From positions 3,224,001-3,288,000 of the forward strand of contig NZ_OZ245846.1 in assembly GCF_965228935.1 (NCBI RefSeq): a stretch of DNA of 64,000 bases, read 5' to 3'. The position numbers and the translations under genes were made by a program. Every line of letters begins with the position of its first letter. Position 1 is the first letter of the stretch. This DNA comes from Ulvibacterium sp965228935. GTDB lineage: Bacteria; Bacteroidota; Bacteroidia; Flavobacteriales; Flavobacteriaceae. The notes below the pieces were generated by a model. It did not search any database. It saw only the letters and a list, made by a program, of their open reading frames with translations, and had not been told where the DNA came from. Positions 24,660 to 32,683 of the stretch are shown here, piece by piece.

Positions 24660-25508
24660 ATGGACAAAAGAATTTTACTGCCAACGGATTTTTCCAAGAA
24701 TGCCTTAAACGCTATTCGATATGCGTTAAGCCTATACGGGAATCAGCGTTGCGATATTTATTTTTTAAATGCCTATCAGGTACATGGGTATTCTATTGAC
24801 AGTATGATGGTACCGGAACCTGGGGAAAAGTTTTATGAAGCTGCCAAAAAAAGATCCGAGGAAGGGTTTGAAAAACTGAAGGAGATTCTAAAACTACACG
24901 GGCAAAATGAAAAGCACACGTATCATACGATATCAACCTACAATTCCCTGCTTTATGCTATCAAAAACACTATTGCCAAAAAAGATATAGATATTGTGGT
25001 CATGGGAACCAAAGGAGCCACCGGCTCCGATACCATTTTATTTGGCACCAATACTGTGGACGCTATGGAGAGGATAACCGAATGCCCTGTAATGGCCATA
25101 CCGGAACAGGTTACCTTTGCTACACCTAAAGAAATTGTTTTCCCTACGGATTATATCACTGGGTTTAAACGCAGGGAGTTAAATCATCTTAAGGAAATTT
25201 CCAAGCTGCACGGTTCCTTTATTAGGGTATTGCATATAAAAGAGAATCCGGAGCTCAGTCGCATTCAAGAAAGCAATAAAATTCTATTGGAAGCTATATT
25301 GGAAGACGTAAACCATAGCTTTCATATGCTAAATGATATTAAAGTACATACGGGAATAGCCGCCTTCATAGAAAGTAGGGGTAGTGATATGATCGCCTTT
25401 GTAAATAGAAAACATCGTTTTTTTGGTAGTATGCTCTCAAAACCTTTGGTGAAACAGTTGGGCTATCACTCCCGTATTCCGATCCTGGCCTTGAACGATT
25501 ATTCATAA
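24660..25508 (+). CDS. Tandem universal stress protein
   Basis: 282 residues. It opens RILLPTDFSKNALNAIRY and has the N-terminal loop GTKGATGSDTILFGTNT, near the family consensus. The second half begins PKEIVFPTDYITGF and lacks a loop. It is the last of the five-gene usp run and has its own operator, so it can be expressed without the preceding genes. Confidence 0.9.
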   Translation: MDKRILLPTDFSKNALNAIRYALSLYGNQRCDIYFLNAYQVHGYSIDSMMVPEPGEKFYEAAKKRSEEGFEKLKEILKLHGQNEKHTYHTISTYNSLLYAIKNTIAKKDIDIVVMGTKGATGSDTILFGTNTVDAMERITECPVMAIPEQVTFATPKEIVFPTDYITGFKRRELNHLKEISKLHGSFIRVLHIKENPELSRIQESNKILLEAILEDVNHSFHMLNDIKVHTGIAAFIESRGSDMIAFVNRKHRFFGSMLSKPLVKQLGYHSRIPILALNDYS

Positions 25509-25607
25509 AATGAGTGTACCTGTATATACCGTCCATAGCTTCTGCTTTGAGAAAGTCACCCTTGGACAATGCAATGTACGATTGGTCAATGGACGGGAAT
25601 ATTAGGG

Positions 25608-25615
25608 TAGATTTG
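25608..25615 (+). promoter_or_regulatory. -7 promoter box (TAGATTTG) before the eRF1-like gene
   Basis: A perfect TAnnTTTG match lies 19 bases before the ATG at 25635. The 12 bases at the expected operator position (25573-25584) do not match the regulon palindrome, so this promoter appears to be outside the regulon. Confidence 0.45.
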
Positions 25616-25634
25616 AAAATGGAAACAACAACAA

Positions 25635-26048
25635 ATGAAGAATATTGGAATCTGGATAGATAAGGAAAAGGCACATATTGTGGTGTGTACGGAAAAGGGA
25701 GAAAAAATTAGCACGCTTCAATCCAATGTGGAGTTTTATAACCCCAAAGGAGGTTCGCGGTCCAAGACACGTTGGGGTCCCCAGGATGTGGTACAGGATA
25801 GTAAATATTTAGAAAGGGAAAAACATCAGCTTAAGGCCTATTTTAAGGATTTGGCCAAGACGGTAATGGATGCCGATGCCTTGGCCATTTTTGGGCCTGC
25901 GGAAACCGGGGAAAAATTTGAAAAAGAGCTTTTGGAAAAATACCCCCAATTGGCCATAAAGATTAAAACAGTAACCCGGGTGGACAGCATGACAAATAAT
26001 CAGGTAAAGGCTTTGGTTCGGGATTTTTTTAAGAAAGATAGGGATTAG
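25635..26048 (+). CDS. Small eRF1 domain 1-like (host-attachment-like) protein
   Basis: 137 residues. The pattern of an N-terminal strand (IGIWIDKEKAHIVV), a later strand and glycine turn (ALAIFGPAETGEKFEKEL) and the ending DSMTNNQVKALVRDFF resembles bacterial relatives of eRF1 domain 1, sometimes annotated as host-attachment or translational machinery proteins. Such proteins are thought to act on ribosomes, which would fit beside HPF, but the match is by eye only. Confidence 0.5.
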   Translation: MKNIGIWIDKEKAHIVVCTEKGEKISTLQSNVEFYNPKGGSRSKTRWGPQDVVQDSKYLEREKHQLKAYFKDLAKTVMDADALAIFGPAETGEKFEKELLEKYPQLAIKIKTVTRVDSMTNNQVKALVRDFFKKDRD

Positions 26049-26066
26049 ATAAAATTTGTTTCGAAA

Positions 26067-26507
26067 ATGGGAAAAGCCAAATTGAAGTCAGATCAGCTTA
26101 GGAAGCGTAAAAAGATCGAGGAATTACATAGGTCTTCCCAACAATGGAAATCCATGTTGCTATTCATAGAGGATGAGATGATTTTTATAGACCGATTGTT
26201 GAACTCTTATGTTTTTGAACCGGATACCCCGAATCTCTTTGAACGGCTACAGGACTATTTACGCCGGTTAAAGGAATCAAAGTCGAAAAAGAGTCTCGTC
26301 AAACACAACATTTCGAATCATGAAAACCACCTTGGAGGAATACTGGAATGCAAGGATGCCGTTTGCGATGAGGAATACTACCGGAAGCATGATACATTAG
26401 GGACGGAGGTCATGGAATTTGTAAGCGAATTTCAAGACCTGAAATCGGAAATCTTCAACTATGCCGGAGGCATCCTTAAAAAACGAAGACCAAGGACTAA
26501 GGAATAA
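26067..26507 (+). CDS. Unnamed helical stress-island protein, copy C
   Basis: 146 residues with strongly basic ends (MGKAKLKSDQLRKRKK; KKRRPRTKE). The core pattern of the family is present (QQWKSMLLFIEDEMIFIDRLL), with a central NHENHLGGIL that lines up with the H-E-x-x-L of copy D. It starts 18 bases after the eRF1-like gene and probably shares its transcript. No function is known to me. Confidence 0.7.
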   Translation: MGKAKLKSDQLRKRKKIEELHRSSQQWKSMLLFIEDEMIFIDRLLNSYVFEPDTPNLFERLQDYLRRLKESKSKKSLVKHNISNHENHLGGILECKDAVCDEEYYRKHDTLGTEVMEFVSEFQDLKSEIFNYAGGILKKRRPRTKE

Positions 26508-26566
26508 TGGTATTGACAAAAACCTGCTTATGGGGCCCGGTTTCATAGGAATTAGGGATGTGCAAC

Positions 26567-26609
26567 TGATCATAATCATTTCAAACCATGTGCAATACCA
26601 ATAACTTAG
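26567..26609 (+). promoter_or_regulatory. Regulon operator 13 and promoter for hsp20
   Basis: The operator TGATCATAATCA (26567-26578) is followed after 23 bases by TAACTTAG (26602-26609; 7 of 8). The leader to the ATG at 26649 would be about 35 bases. Confidence 0.78.
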
Positions 26610-26648
26610 GGGAACAGAATAAGTAATAACCCAAAAAAACAAGAAACT

Positions 26649-27089
26649 ATGTCACTCATTGAATTCACAAAGAACCGATGGCCATGGAACTACGGTTTGA
26701 CCGATTTCTTGAACAGGGAAGATTTTTTTAACAATGATTTCTTCAATCTGGAAAAATCATCCCCTGCCATGAATGTAAAAGAGCGCGAGGATGATTTTGA
26801 AATTGAATTGGCCTCTCCCGGATTTGACAAGAAAGACTTTAAAATTTCGTTGGAGGACCATATTTTGGAAGTGTCCGCTGAAAAGGAAAAGGAAGAAACC
26901 GAGAAGGATAATGAGTATACCCGTAAGGAATTCAATTATCGTTCATTTAGACGAGCCTTGCAACTGCCCAAAACCATTGACGAATCCAAGGATGTTAAGG
27001 CCACTTATAAAAATGGAATCCTAAGGTTGAACCTTCAAAAAAGGGAAAATACCAAAGAGAAAGCCAAAAAAAAGATTGAGGTTATTTAA
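26649..27089 (+). CDS. Small heat shock protein, Hsp20/alpha-crystallin family
   Basis: 146 residues: an aromatic N-terminal arm (RWPWNYGLTDFLNREDFF), an alpha-crystallin domain at about 38-130 (MNVKEREDDFEIELASPGF) and the family signature near its end (YKNGILRLNLQKR). The basic tail ends in KKIEVI, whose IEV can serve as the I-x-V oligomer contact. It holds unfolding proteins in the cytoplasm. It is driven by regulon operator 13 and followed by a terminator. Confidence 0.95.
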   Translation: MSLIEFTKNRWPWNYGLTDFLNREDFFNNDFFNLEKSSPAMNVKEREDDFEIELASPGFDKKDFKISLEDHILEVSAEKEKEETEKDNEYTRKEFNYRSFRRALQLPKTIDESKDVKATYKNGILRLNLQKRENTKEKAKKKIEVI

Positions 27090-27100
27090 CCTCTTGTTTA

Positions 27101-27138
27101 AAGCGGTAAACAGAACTGTCCCTGTCTGCCGCTTTTTA
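27101..27138 (+). terminator. Terminator after hsp20
   Basis: The stem AAAGCGG (27101-27107) pairs with CCGCTTT (27130-27136), with an inner CAG/CTG extension and a T run to 27138. Confidence 0.75.
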
Positions 27139-27149
27139 AGACTTTAGCT

Positions 27150-27593
27150 ATGAACGCACAACAAAAAACATACAAATATATCAAGTGGATCAGTCCACAG
27201 GAAATGCATGAGGTTTCCCTGTCCTGGTTTTCGGAATTGAGTTTTGTACGGGATGAGCAGCTATTTCTCAACGATTTGGTAAAATCTTATACCTTGCAAT
27301 TAACGGATGTTACTATATTTGATGAGAGTAGGCGAATAATTACCGCAATTTCCAAGGCCGAAAAGGAAGTAGTCGTTTTGCTTAAGAAAGTGCAGGCGCA
27401 TGAAAACCAATTGGAAATAATGGTAGACGATATAGACCAACCCAAGATGGAAAAGGCCTATAGGGAAACGCATCGGGATCTGTTAACGGAAATTGAGGCT
27501 TATCTACGCGAATACAGAAGCCTAAAAAGCAGTTTGTTCCGGCTTATTTCCAAAGTAATGAAAAAAGAGAAACGTAAACGACTACTTAACTAA
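27150..27593 (+). CDS. Unnamed helical stress-island protein, copy D
   Basis: 147 residues, all-helical by appearance, with a basic C-terminus (KKEKRKRLLN). It shares the family core (SWFSELSFVRDEQLFLNDLV) and a central AHENQLEIM segment. It begins 12 bases after the hsp20 terminator. I could not find a regulon operator or a clear -7 box, so it may rely on read-through. It is the most divergent of the four copies. Confidence 0.7.
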   Translation: MNAQQKTYKYIKWISPQEMHEVSLSWFSELSFVRDEQLFLNDLVKSYTLQLTDVTIFDESRRIITAISKAEKEVVVLLKKVQAHENQLEIMVDDIDQPKMEKAYRETHRDLLTEIEAYLREYRSLKSSLFRLISKVMKKEKRKRLLN

Positions 27594-27615
27594 ACCTAAA
27601 TAAATAAACCAAGCC

Positions 27616-28272
27616 ATGAAAAAGGCACTTCTACTTCTTTTACTGGTTTTGACCGGTTGTTCTGCAGCACAATTGGTCAATAATTGGAAAAACCCGGACA
27701 TTGTTCTGTTTCATGCGAATAAAGTACTTATTGTGGGTATGGCCCCCAATGAAGAGGCAAGAGAGGCTTTTGAGAGCAAGATGCAACGGGAGTTTACAAA
27801 AAGAGGGGTGGAATCCGTTCGAAGTCTGGATCTGTTCGATGTGGAATTTACGGCATCGGCGCGATCGGACGACGAAATTTTGAGAGTGGAGCAGCAACTG
27901 CTCGATAAGGATTTTGATGCCATACTGTTCAATAAGGTGGTAGGTTCTCAGGACAAGCAGACGTTTAGAAGGAAAATAAAAGGTATGAACCAGCTTTTCC
28001 GAACTTTTTCAGATGATTATAAAGGACATCAGGATATTTATTACGATGAGGATTATTACGATGGATTTACCGTATACCATGTAGAAACATCACTGTTTTG
28101 TATCTGTGTTGATAAGGAAATGGAACTGATTTGGAGAGGGGCCATAGATATTACCGACCCGGCCAATATGGATAAGACCATTAATGACTACATAAAATTG
28201 GTAGTTCTGGCCATGGAGGAGCAGGACCTTATTTTTTATAAAGGCTCGAACAATGAAGTTACCGGTCTTTAG
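27616..28272 (+). CDS. Lipoprotein of unknown function
   Basis: 218 residues with a lipobox (LLVLTGC) and therefore probably anchored in the envelope. The mature part starts with NNWKNPDIVLFHANKVLIVGMAP and has an alpha/beta look in which a nucleotide- or TolB-like first domain is possible, but I do not recognise a family. An unusual run of Tyr and Asp (IYYDEDYYDGFTVYHV) lies near residue 137. It follows copy D by 22 bases and is probably in the same transcript. Confidence 0.7.
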   Translation: MKKALLLLLLVLTGCSAAQLVNNWKNPDIVLFHANKVLIVGMAPNEEAREAFESKMQREFTKRGVESVRSLDLFDVEFTASARSDDEILRVEQQLLDKDFDAILFNKVVGSQDKQTFRRKIKGMNQLFRTFSDDYKGHQDIYYDEDYYDGFTVYHVETSLFCICVDKEMELIWRGAIDITDPANMDKTINDYIKLVVLAMEEQDLIFYKGSNNEVTGL

Positions 28273-28291
28273 CATCAAGGGTTTTGAATAG

Positions 28292-28350
28292 GGGTTTTTG
28301 GATAGAAGCCAATAGAAAAACCCGTTAAATTACCTAAGCCTAGGCTTTTT
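28292..28350. terminator. Two hairpins between convergent genes
   Basis: The first stem is GGGTTTTT (28292-28299) with AAAAACCC (28316-28323). The second is the palindrome AAGCCTAGGCTT (28336-28347) followed by three further T. They can end transcription of the lipoprotein gene from the left and perhaps of the cardiolipin synthase gene from the right. Confidence 0.55.
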
Positions 28351-28399
28351 GAGGGATTGGATGGCATACATGTTCATGTACTTATGCCTGCAAACGTTT

Positions 28400-29902
28400 T
28401 TATAGCAACGGACTAAAAATTTTGGCGGCCCCTTCCTTAAGCCGTTCGGTCATAGGTCTTCCTTTAAACGTGTGATAATCAATTTGGCTACTTATTTCAC
28501 AATCCCGGATAAAGTCCTTTTTTAGTTCACATGCCATAGTCTCGCCATATGTCAAAACATTGATTTCATAGTTTTGCTCAAAACTTCTAACATCCAGATT
28601 TGCCGTTCCTATGGAGGTCAACCGATCATCCGAAATAATGACCTTGCTATGTAGAAATCCCTCAGGGTAGAGATAGATTTTTACTCCCGCCCTTAGCATA
28701 TCCTCAAAGTAGGAACGTACGCTCCATTTCACCAGACGGCTATCCGATTTGGTGGACAAGAGCAAGCGCACATCTACACCGGACAGGGCGCATACCTGTA
28801 ATGCTTCCAATAACGCCTCTCCGGGAACGATGTACGGGTTAATGATGTAAACATATTGTGTAGCTGAATTGACTATGGAAAAATAAAGCTGTCGAATGGA
28901 AGCAAAATCCGAATCGGGCCCACTGGCTACAACTTGGGCAAAGGACTGACCTACCGGGGTTTCCTCCAAAAAATATTCTGCGGAGAGGACATCCTCCGTA
29001 CCACTGGCAAAACACCAATCCATGGCAAAGACCGCTTCCAGGCTCCTTACCAGAGGGCCTTTGATCAGTAAATGGGTATCTAGCCACATGCCCAGATCGG
29101 GATCACCTTTTATGTATTTATCTGAAATATTAATTCCGCCCGTAAAACCTATCTTCCCGTCCACCACCACAATCTTTCTGTGGTTCCTATAATTGAGAGA
29201 GGACAGAAATTTCCCGAACCGCATGGGTAAGAAGCTGGCCACTTCTATTCCTGAACTTTCCAAGGATTGTATAAAGGCCCGACTCAATTCCCAGCTTCCG
29301 AAGCCATCGTATAAAAAGCGTACTTTGATGCCTTCCTTTACCTTGCGTCCCAATAGTTCAAGGAAACTATCTGCCAATTCACCCTCTTCAAAAATGTAGT
29401 ATTGGATATGGATGTATTTTTCTGCGTTTTCCAAGGCATTAAAAATGGCCTCATAGGTAGACGGCCCGTTTTTGAGTGGTAAGAGCGAATTGCCGGCACT
29501 GGGAAGAAACATTGAGCTTTTGGTCAAAAGTTTTACCAATTTAATGTGTTCCCTGGCATGTGGTGGTAGCATCTTGGCTTCATCCAATTTTTGATAATAA
29601 TCCTCTACCTTGTGGAGGTATTCGGATATTCCGGGAGTCTTTCTTAATTCGAAAAATTTGTTTTTTCTTTTATTTCTCCCGAGGACGAAGTAGAAAAGGA
29701 TACCACCCACGGGAATGGTAAATATGGCCAACAACCAGGCCAGGGTCTTGGTAGGCCTGGCGCCATTGACCAATAACCCCATAACAAGGCCAATGGCTGT
29801 AAGAAAGTACAATACCAGTAGTATGGTCAAAAACATAAAGCCGCTAATTGGACGGTATGAAGGTAGGCAATGCAGTTCATTATCGCCTATGATTTTGATC
29901 AT
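28400..29902 (-). CDS. cls: Cardiolipin synthase (phospholipase D family)
   Basis: 500 residues. Two membrane helices fall at about 23-45 and 53-75, followed by two phospholipase D domains with HKD motifs (NHRKIVVVDGKIGFTGG and LHSKVIISDDRLTSIGTAN). This is the usual layout of ClsA-type enzymes, which join two phosphatidylglycerols into cardiolipin in the inner membrane. Met23 is an alternative start that would still keep both helices. No copy of the regulon operator was found before it. Confidence 0.92.
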   Translation of the reverse strand: MIKIIGDNELHCLPSYRPISGFMFLTILLVLYFLTAIGLVMGLLVNGARPTKTLAWLLAIFTIPVGGILFYFVLGRNKRKNKFFELRKTPGISEYLHKVEDYYQKLDEAKMLPPHAREHIKLVKLLTKSSMFLPSAGNSLLPLKNGPSTYEAIFNALENAEKYIHIQYYIFEEGELADSFLELLGRKVKEGIKVRFLYDGFGSWELSRAFIQSLESSGIEVASFLPMRFGKFLSSLNYRNHRKIVVVDGKIGFTGGINISDKYIKGDPDLGMWLDTHLLIKGPLVRSLEAVFAMDWCFASGTEDVLSAEYFLEETPVGQSFAQVVASGPDSDFASIRQLYFSIVNSATQYVYIINPYIVPGEALLEALQVCALSGVDVRLLLSTKSDSRLVKWSVRSYFEDMLRAGVKIYLYPEGFLHSKVIISDDRLTSIGTANLDVRSFEQNYEINVLTYGETMACELKKDFIRDCEISSQIDYHTFKGRPMTERLKEGAAKIFSPLL

Positions 29903-29960
29903 TTTGGGGATGCCCGGTAGGAAGACATCGGTCAGAATAACTTTTCACAAATTAAGTGTA

Positions 29961-29987
29961 AGGTTTTTTGCAAAAAACCTACTTTTG
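29961..29987 (+). promoter_or_regulatory. 20-bp palindrome and -7 box before trxB
   Basis: AGGTTTTTTG (29961-29970) and CAAAAAACCT (29971-29980) form a perfect palindrome. Its last T is the first base of a perfect -7 box TACTTTTG (29980-29987) for trxB. A repressor bound there would cover the spacer of the promoter. It could also be a hairpin terminator for transcription from the left. Confidence 0.55.
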
Positions 29988-30020
29988 TCCTAGGTAAATT
30001 TAAGATAAGGATTTTTGAAT

Positions 30021-30986
30021 ATGTCGGAGAAAATAGAAAGATTAAAAACAGTAATAATAGGCTCGGGTCCCGCAGGCTATACTGCCGCTATTTATGCGGC
30101 CAGGGCAGATTTAAAACCGGTCATGTATACGGGCATGGAACCCGGAGGGCAATTGACCACAACCACGGAAGTGGATAATTTTCCCGGATATCCCGAAGGT
30201 ATAGATGGGCCTACCATGATGGTTCAATTGCAACAACAGGCCGAGCGCTTTGGTACGGATGTACGTATTGGAATGGTAACTGCGGTAGAATTGAGCGACG
30301 AAATTGGCGGTATCCACAAATTGACCATAGATGATGACAAGGTAATAGAAGCGGAGACTGTAATCATCTCTACAGGAGCTTCGGCCAAATACCTTAACCT
30401 TCCCAGTGAGCAGCGTTTACGAGGTGGAGGCGTTTCGGCCTGCGCCGTGTGTGATGGGTTCTTTTACAAAGGGCAGGATGTGGCCATTGTTGGGGGAGGT
30501 GACACTGCTGCCGAGGAGGCTTCCTATTTGGCCAACATCTGTAATAAGGTTACGATGTTGATACGAAAGGATCATATGCGGGCTTCCAAGGCCATGCAGC
30601 ATAGGGTCAACAGTTTAAAGAATATCGATGTCCGCTACAATACTGAAATCGATGAGGTTTTGGGAGATCAGGTCGTCGAGGGTCTTCGTATGGTAAACAA
30701 CCAGACCGGAAAAAAAGAGGAAATAGCCATTACAGGATTATTTATTGCCATTGGACATACGCCCAATACAGGCATTTTTAAAGGGCAGTTGGATATGGAC
30801 GAAACCGGTTATATCCTTACCCAAGGAAAATCCACCAAGACCAATAAACCTGGGGTTTTTGCAAGTGGTGATGCCCAGGATAAGGAATATAGGCAGGCAG
30901 TGACCGCGGCGGGTACGGGCTGTATGGCGGCCTTGGATGCCGAGCGTTATCTTGCTACGGTGGAGACTCCGCAAGAGGTAGTCTAA
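30021..30986 (+). CDS. trxB: Thioredoxin-disulfide reductase
   Basis: 321 residues from ATG 30021; an in-frame TTG six bases earlier is unlikely. The FAD motif (GSGPAGYTAAIYAAR), the redox-active pair CAVC (Cys141, Cys144), the NADPH motif (GGGDTAAEEA) and the C-terminal FAD segment (ASGDAQDKEYRQA) are all present. It passes electrons from NADPH to thioredoxin in the cytoplasm. It is followed by a strong bidirectional terminator. Confidence 0.96.
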   Translation: MSEKIERLKTVIIGSGPAGYTAAIYAARADLKPVMYTGMEPGGQLTTTTEVDNFPGYPEGIDGPTMMVQLQQQAERFGTDVRIGMVTAVELSDEIGGIHKLTIDDDKVIEAETVIISTGASAKYLNLPSEQRLRGGGVSACAVCDGFFYKGQDVAIVGGGDTAAEEASYLANICNKVTMLIRKDHMRASKAMQHRVNSLKNIDVRYNTEIDEVLGDQVVEGLRMVNNQTGKKEEIAITGLFIAIGHTPNTGIFKGQLDMDETGYILTQGKSTKTNKPGVFASGDAQDKEYRQAVTAAGTGCMAALDAERYLATVETPQEVV

Positions 30987-31010
30987 GGATACTTTGTTTA
31001 TAATAAAATA

Positions 31011-31040
31011 AAAGGCCGCTGACAAGAACAGCGGCCTTTT
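31011..31040. terminator. Bidirectional terminator
   Basis: An 11-bp perfect stem AAAGGCCGCTG (31011-31021) with CAGCGGCCTTT (31029-31039) and a 7-base loop. T runs on both strands make it suitable for trxB and for the convergent gene at 31061. Confidence 0.9.
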
Positions 31041-31060
31041 CATTTTGTGAACTTGAATCA

Positions 31061-31507
31061 TTAATCGATTCGTTGATAATTTTCGGAAAAAGTCCGGTTC
31101 CCGTCCTCATCATAGGATATTTGACTATATGAATTGGGATGTAACTGTAGTTCAAACTTGAATACCTCAATAGTGTCCACAACGCCCATCATTACCTTGG
31201 AGCCATATTCCAGTCGTTCCTGCAAAGTGTCCATGGTATTGCTATAGGTGCCAAAACCAAACCACTCATTAGGGTCGTCCGGAGAATAGCGGGTCCACAT
31301 TACTTTTCCCTTACTATAAATCTTTACCTGTCTGTATCCATTGACATTTGGAATAGTGTCGGATACGTTTATTCCATCGTAATTAAAACGGTTGATGAGT
31401 TCCCAAGTTCCTTCCAAAGAGGGTTCCGATTGTTGTTCGGATGTTGTCATGTGGGTAGCGGATACCAAGAACAACATCAAAAAAATTAAGGCGAGTAACT
31501 TTTTCAT
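31061..31507 (-). CDS. Secreted lipocalin-like protein
   Basis: 148 residues with a Sec signal peptide (residues 1-18, ending VSA) and a beta-rich body beginning LEGTWELINRFNYDG, the GTW start seen in bacterial lipocalin-like domains. No conserved Cys follows the signal, so it is not a lipoprotein. The role is unknown. Confidence 0.65.
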   Translation of the reverse strand: MKKLLALIFLMLFLVSATHMTTSEQQSEPSLEGTWELINRFNYDGINVSDTIPNVNGYRQVKIYSKGKVMWTRYSPDDPNEWFGFGTYSNTMDTLQERLEYGSKVMMGVVDTIEVFKFELQLHPNSYSQISYDEDGNRTFSENYQRID

Positions 31508-31627
31508 GGTTGTGTTCTTTTATGTTAGCGATTATTCAGTGTATCAAAAGTTACGAAATTTTTTGTTAAATCCATAATGATACCACCTTAATAATGAGAA
31601 ATCATTAATACCGTAACTATTGGAAAA

Positions 31628-32683
31628 TTAATAGGATTTGTAGGTATTGATCAACTCCGCCAAGTCTAAAATGTCCTTTTTGGTGTGATGGGCACTTAGT
31701 ACAATTCTACTCTTAAGTCCGGCATGTTCGTTTGGATAGCTAAAATCGGTTATGATAATACCATGCTCAAAGAGATAGTTGGTAAGCCGTACATCGGAGT
31801 AGCTAAAAGCCGGATGTCCTTCCATGAAGTTGAAGCGCTTCCTCTGCTTCACGTTATCCAAAAAACAAGCTATATTTTTTACCAACTGTTTCCTTTTTCC
31901 CGAATAGAGTTCCTTGCTTTCCAGTAAGGTCGCCAAATAGGCGGGAGCGGCTGGACTGGCCCCTCCAAAAAAAGGAGTACGCAACAATTGCCCTATCCTG
32001 TCTTGGGTACCGAATATGGCCCCGGCCTGTATGCCAAAACCCTTTCCCAAGGAAGTGCTAACGATCAACTCCTTTGGGTTTAAGGATTTTAAGATTCCAA
32101 AAACCCCGCCACCGCTGGAACCTATTACGCCTATTGCGTGGGAATCGTCCGCTATTAGGATTACCTTGTCCAAAGGAAGTTGTTTTAACCCTTCAAAATC
32201 GGGATAGTGGGCCCCGGAAAAATCTATGGAATCCAGTAAGACTACAGGAATGCTTTTGCTCTTCCCATGCAAATGTTCCCGAACGGCAATATTGAGCGAG
32301 GCAAAAGTTACCGCTTGCTTTATGTTGGTGGCCAAATGTAGGGCAGAGTGGGTGTTGGGCGCATAGAAGAGTTTATATTTTGCAGTATCGAAATATTGGG
32401 CCACGAATTGTCCGGCCAGATAACCCGATGACAAGGTAACACAGGTATCACTGCCCACAAGATCGGCCAGATGCTGTTCCGTCTCTTTATAAATGGAAAA
32501 ACGAACGTTGGAATTACGGGACGCGCCGTAATTGGTACCGTATTTTTTTATGTTTCCAATCAGGGTAGCTTGAAATTCCCCGTCCGTTTGTAGACCCAAA
32601 TAGGAAGTTCCCCCAAAGTAGAGATAGTCCTTGCCTTTTATGGTTATCTCACGTCCGGGAAAGGTATCAATATAGTGTGCCAT
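31628..32683 (-). CDS. PLP-dependent aminotransferase of the KBL/AONS group
   Basis: 351 residues, fold type I PLP enzyme. The motifs include YLGLQTDGEF near the start, the Asp-His pair (DDSHAIG) contacting PLP, and the Schiff-base Lys in STSLGKGFG. It resembles 8-amino-7-oxononanoate synthase and 2-amino-3-ketobutyrate ligase but is shorter, and no biotin genes are adjacent. It overlaps the upstream epimerase stop by one base (TAATG), so the two probably act together, perhaps in peptidoglycan-derived amino acid handling. Confidence 0.8.
   Translation of the reverse strand: MAHYIDTFPGREITIKGKDYLYFGGTSYLGLQTDGEFQATLIGNIKKYGTNYGASRNSNVRFSIYKETEQHLADLVGSDTCVTLSSGYLAGQFVAQYFDTAKYKLFYAPNTHSALHLATNIKQAVTFASLNIAVREHLHGKSKSIPVVLLDSIDFSGAHYPDFEGLKQLPLDKVILIADDSHAIGVIGSSGGGVFGILKSLNPKELIVSTSLGKGFGIQAGAIFGTQDRIGQLLRTPFFGGASPAAPAYLATLLESKELYSGKRKQLVKNIACFLDNVKQRKRFNFMEGHPAFSYSDVRLTNYLFEHGIIITDFSYPNEHAGLKSRIVLSAHHTKKDILDLAELINTYKSY

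Noticed and set aside
25573..25615. A fourteenth regulon operator before the eRF1-like gene
   Set aside because: The -7 box is perfect, but the 12 bases at the required position do not match TGA(T/C)-N4-(A/G)TCA.
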